Part shown: piece after piece, positions 21,576 through 25,270 of the stretch
Layout of the letters: each line of letters opens with the position of its first letter
How positions within the stretch are numbered: position 1 is the first letter of the stretch
NCBI GenBank assembly: GCA_000310025.1
Contig: FN649727.1
Location: forward strand, 2,522,466 to 2,547,735
Reading direction: 5' to 3'
From: Ectocarpus siliculosus
Taxonomy: Eukaryota; Sar; Phaeophyceae; Ectocarpales; Ectocarpaceae
DNA: 25,270 nucleotides
The notes under the pieces: model-generated
Databases searched by the model: none
What the model was told of the DNA's origin: nothing
The model's input: only the letters and a program-made list of their open reading frames with translations
Program-made: the position numbers and the translations under genes

Positions 21576-21840
21576 ATCGTCGAGTGCGACAACCGCAACG
21601 GCCGGGCTGCTGCTGTATCCTCTCTCGTTCAGCAACAGCAACAGCAACTCCTAGCCGCTCCGCACACTACTGGCTTCCAGTTGCGGTCCGCCAGGGGAAG
21701 AAACTGCTGGGATACATATCTATCGGCCTTTATCCTCCTCTCTGAGATAAAAACGGCTGTTTAGTCTGCTGGCATCGGCTGCCGCCGCCTGCCCGAGGAA
21801 AGCAAGACAGGCGTCGCCTACCGCCCACACCACCACCACC
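21576..21840. promoter_or_regulatory. Kinase upstream region, possibly a bidirectional promoter
   Basis: 265 bases upstream of the kinase ATG. It ends in a CACCACCACCACC leader directly before ATG 21841, a favourable translation context. If the minus-strand microprotein is real, this is a second short head-to-head promoter, similar in size to the 226-base one at 8661-8886. A CTCTCTGAGATAAAA patch lies at 21738-21752; no TATA box can be assigned. Confidence 0.4.
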
Positions 21841-23963
21841 ATGCAGCACCTGTTGGCGTTCAACGAGAACGTGACCCTCGCCGAGCTCAACGAGGTCGAG
21901 CCGTTCTCCCAGGGAGGCTTCTGCGTGATCTGCTCCTGCGTCTACCGCGGGCAGCAGGCCGTACTCAAGATCCCCAAGCCGGCGACGGCCTCCAGCCGCA
22001 GCGGCGGCGCCGCGCAGGACCTCCTCACGGAGATCTCCATCTACCGGCAAATCTCCCAGCGAGGCGGACACCCCAACATCGCCCGCGCCTTCGGTGCCGG
22101 CACCCACGTCCAGCAGGGAGAGACGTCGCCGTCGCCGTTCCTCCTGCTGGAGAGGCTCGAGGGAGGCACGCTGGAGAACGCCTTCGAGCGGAGCACCGCG
22201 GTCTGGAGCGACCCGATCGGCAGGCTGCCCGTGGCCATCGAGCTGGCGGAGGCGGTGGCGTTTCTGCACGAGGCGGCTATCCCAGGCGGGGTCGTCCTGC
22301 ACAGGTGAGCCAGCCTGTCGTCTTTGTCTTGTAGCTGCAGCCCCAGGAGCAGTTGCGGTCTCTGTCTGTGGTGAACTGCTGTCAGTATATATCTGCTGTT
22401 GGTCAATGGCGTGTAGGTGTCGAGCGAACGTTGGTGTTGCCGCGCACTCACCCAACCGCTGAAAGACTCTCTCGCACCCATTCGAGATGCTACCCCCCGT
22501 CTCGTCGTGAGTGCTTGATGTGGGTGGTGCTCTGCTGTTCGTGTGCATGCAACTGGTGCGGAGTTTCTTCTGTGTTGTGTGGCTTCTTGTCCGTTGTGCA
22601 ACGTGATGTTTAGATTTGATCTGCAGCAGCAAGAAATACATGTACGTACGTATATGGTCGCGTTTTTTGTGCTGCCGATTGGCGTTTCTCTCTCTCTCCA
22701 GTTGGTGTTGCGGATCACTGAGCCAGGTGCTAGCAGTTGCAAGCCATGCCGTTATTACCATAGACGTGTTTCTCAAGAAGTGCATACCAATGAGGAGCGT
22801 TGGCCCGACAGAGTGCAAAGGGTGCGTTTGGCAAAGAACCCACGCAGCAATTAAACATAGGCGGCAGGACCGACATTTTCAAATTTGGTTTCGAGGAAAA
22901 TGGTTGATGCTACCCGGCTCTCTTCTTGTGAACGGTAGACCATTTTAATAGTGCTGTTTGTCTGGACTTGGCATGGGCGGTGTGCCTTCTTCCCGACCTG
23001 GTTCTGTTCTTTTATTTTTTGAAAACATTCTTTCCGATCTGGGAATGTTCTTTGTGGACTCCTGGTGGTGTCATTGCGGTTGGAATGTTTGGACCTCTTC
23101 CAATGGTCTACACGATGGTAGCCAGCAATAGCAGCCATTGTTCATGTGTACAACTGCAGCATCGGCCTCACCGCAAAAACTATGCCACAAGAATAGTAGA
23201 GGTATTGATTTCTCTTTGACGACTCAAGCAGGCGGGTGCCGCACACAGCACTGCTGTTGTCCGGTTGTCTTTTCCCCCGATTCTTCGTCCCGACTGACGA
23301 CTCGATGCTACACCGATGGGTTCACCGCTGTTTTTACCCAAGCAGGGACCTGAAGCCATCGAATATCGGGCTCTGCGGAGCGGGACACATCAAGGTGTTC
23401 GATTTGGGGCTTTCGGTCGTGAGGCAGGTGCTTGAAGCGCCCACCAGAGTGTATGAGGTGAGGATGGAGGGAGGGGGGAGGCGGGGAGAGGGGGGGCGGG
23501 AAATACAGCAGTACGGTCGATTGGGATGACTGCCTGCAGCGCACGTCTGCATGTGTTCGGATGTGTGACGGTTTTTGGTTTGACTGTTGACCACAATAGT
23601 TTTGGGTGTTGGATTCAGCGTGGAGCTGATGCCCGCCCCTGGTTGGTAAATAGACATGTGACGTGCTGAGTTGTGAGATCGGAACTGCTGGTTTCGGTCC
23701 ACCAAGCATGTGTTGTTTTGTATTGTCGTTCATATCGAGGGGTAGAAATAGACCGGATGGATGTTGGCAGGGAGAACGAGGAAAGTTGTGTTCTTCATGT
23801 GTTGACCCGGTTGGTTTGAGTTGTTGACGACTGGCGGTCGCATCAACGCATCTACTAGCTGTTAAATGGCTTGTGTCGCCTGCGCGACTGTGTCGACATG
23901 TCTGCAAGACGACGGCTGTGCCTTGTCTAGTTTTGCCTGCCTCTCATTTTTTCATGTTCCTGA

Positions 23964-24017
<54 letters not shown>

Positions 24018-24546
24018 GCTTCCTTCTGCTTGTTTTTTTTGTTTTGTTTCTGGGGTGGCTCGACCTGTCTCTCTTCACCAACCACGCCCGTCACCACGCA
24101 CCACACCACCCATTCTACGATAACGCGGGACGCGGGTCACCACACCACCCTTCCACGATACCGCGGGACATCACGCCACCCTTCCACATATTATCGCGGG
24201 ACAGATGTCGGGCATGGCGGGCTCCAAGAGGTTCATGGCCCCCGAGGTCTGCACCGGGCTGTCGTACAACGAGAAGGTGGACGTGTACTCGTTCGCCCTC
24301 GTGCTGTGGCAGATCTGCGCCCTGCGCAAGCCCTTCGCGGGCATGAGCGAGGCCGACCACTACCTCCAGGTCGTGCAGGGGGGCCTGAGGCCCCCCCTCG
24401 ACGCGCGGTGGCCGCCGCAGCTCGTGCACCTGCTGCAGGCGTGCTGGCACGTACACCCGGACGCGAGGCCGACCATGGTCCAGGCCCGCGACACCTTGCG
24501 GCAGATCTTCGCGATGGGCGGTGGAGGGGGCGCGCCGCCCTACTAA
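21841..24546 (+). CDS. Protein kinase, Ser/Thr-type, three exons
   Basis: Exons 21841-22304, 23346-23457 and 24205-24546 join in phases 2 and 0 to give 305 aa, essentially a bare kinase domain. Landmarks: a degenerate glycine loop (FSQGGFCVI, 22-30), ATP-anchoring Lys43 (AVLKIPKP), helix-C Glu64 (LLTEISIYRQI), and catalytic loop HRDLKPSN at 154-161. The Arg codon of HRD is split AG|G by intron 1. The magnesium motif is DLG (174-176) instead of DFG. Next come GSKRFMAPE (198-206), KVDVYSFALVLW (216-227) and the C-lobe Arg in PDARPTM. All core catalytic residues are present, so it is probably active. Lys158 in HRDLKPSN and the GSKRFMAPE segment indicate Ser/Thr specificity; the overall look is TKL-like, a group common in stramenopiles. 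There is no signal peptide, membrane segment or regulatory domain. The exon 2 donor at 23458 is preferred; an upstream GT at 23428 would remove ten residues. Introns are 1041 and 747 bases, the second holding a CT microsatellite and a degenerate repeat. Confidence 0.9.
23966..24018. repeat. (CT)n microsatellite in kinase intron 2
   Basis: 21 uninterrupted CT units, one G, then further CT units. It lies about 190 bases before the exon 3 acceptor and is pyrimidine-rich on the sense strand. Confidence 0.9.
24111..24202 (+). repeat. Degenerate triplicated motif ending at the kinase exon 3 acceptor
   Basis: Three related copies of a C-rich motif plus CGCGGGAC lie at 24111-24131 (CATTCTACGATAACGCGGGAC), 24149-24169 and 24180-24202. 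They are spaced about 38 and 31 bases apart. Only the last is followed by AG at the right place (GGGACAG|ATG) to make the used acceptor. Confidence 0.6.
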
Positions 24547-25270
24547 GGAAAGGAGGAGGAGGAGGAGGCTGGATGGCTGCTTTTTTTGTACCGGGCGGAA
24601 ATGGGATAGTTTTTAGGTATGTGGACTTGGGCCGCAGAGACTTCACCACATCCTCTCATCACTCATCTCCGATTTTGCTGGGGTATCTGTCGTTGGTGCA
24701 TGTATGAGTGAGTGTGCATGCTATCGGAGGCAGCAGTCGCGCAACCGTGTGAGTCTTTTTGGTGGTGAGTTTACTTTTATATACAAGGGGGCTATTTTTG
24801 TTTTTTGTTTTTTGGGGCGTGAGGGGGGGGGGGGAGGGGTACGTGTGCCAGGGATAGTTGGCGCAAGTTTTCCACATCCGGTATGGGGGGCCCGCGGGAA
24901 GGGTCGCGTGGGTACCCGCGTAGGACGAAAGGTGGAGTGGGTATACGCCGTCGTAGTGAAGGAGTACGTTGCTTGGACAAAAGTTCCATGTCTGGATCAC
25001 TGCTGGTGCGTTGTAGAGGTTGCGTTTTTTGTAATATGTTTGTGTTCATGACATTCGTTCTTCGTTTCTCTGATCTGTCTCGCTCTCCGTGCGTTTTGTC
25101 TCTCTGAGTTAGTCGTTTTTTTGTCTCTAATTTGTCAAAACTACAATAGAAGTAGTTCACAATAGGTGTCATTGTCTCTCTCCAGCATTCACTCACGCTT
25201 AAAGTATTGTTGTCTTCGTTTCTTTTTGTCCATCCATGAATGAAAACCATACACACCGTTTTAGTAGGTT
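24547..25270 (+). other. 3' UTR/downstream region of the kinase gene
   Basis: About 720 bases after the kinase stop codon. The + strand is strongly G/T-rich, with GTTTTTTG words and a poly-G tract at about 24822-24833. It contains no supportable exon, and no clear polyadenylation signal can be picked out. Confidence 0.45.

Noticed and set aside
21730-22818. Minus-strand open frame (362 codons) across kinase exon 1
   Set aside because: Antisense to a well-supported kinase exon and running into its intron; no domain seen.

Overview
The window is nuclear DNA of a photosynthetic eukaryote, most likely a stramenopile and by overall style a brown alga (Ectocarpus-like). The evidence is spliced genes with GC-rich exons and GT..AG introns of roughly 250-1060 bases, long G/T-rich stretches on the sense strand downstream of stop codons, abundant CT and triplet microsatellites, and one N-terminus that looks like a heterokont bipartite plastid leader (signal peptide with Ala-Phe at the predicted cleavage point). 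The lineage is an inference from style; no marker gene fixes the species.

Layout, left to right. 1-411 is poor sequence (stretched homopolymers, no usable reading frame), probably a contig edge. A doubtful terminal exon on + (412-741) is followed by a G/T-rich downstream region. On the minus strand, 8660-4012 is a complete five-exon gene for an SR-rich nuclear cyclophilin (696 aa, PPIG/NKTR/plant CYP63-like). It is head-to-head, with 226 bases between start codons, with a three-exon SAYSvFN-domain (SAYSD1-type) membrane protein gene on + (8887-11395, 264 aa). A non-coding interval follows, carrying a 760-bp non-autonomous Mutator-like element with 242-bp terminal inverted repeats and a perfect 9-bp target duplication (13900-14677). 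Next is a four-exon minus-strand gene (19321-15132, 1028 aa) for a protein with degenerate EF-hands at the N-terminus, a long low-complexity middle and a coiled-coil C-terminal part; I do not recognise it. Across an 812-base divergent promoter with E2F-like motifs lies the first exon of a putative plastid protein on + (20134-20457). A possible 44-aa membrane microprotein lies on the minus strand (21575-21441), and a complete three-exon protein kinase on + (21841-24546, 305 aa) lies to its right.

If the two weak calls at 412-741 and 21575-21441 are real, every adjacent gene pair alternates strand: convergent tails share G/T-rich (sense) downstream regions and divergent heads share short promoters. 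The exon models of the four multi-exon genes rest on GT/AG boundaries that keep phase exactly and, for three of them, rebuild known family motifs across the junctions.

I found no CRISPR array, rRNA, convincing tRNA, virus or gene cluster. The least described items are the EF-hand/coiled-coil protein, the small minus-strand membrane ORF and the inverted-repeat element.
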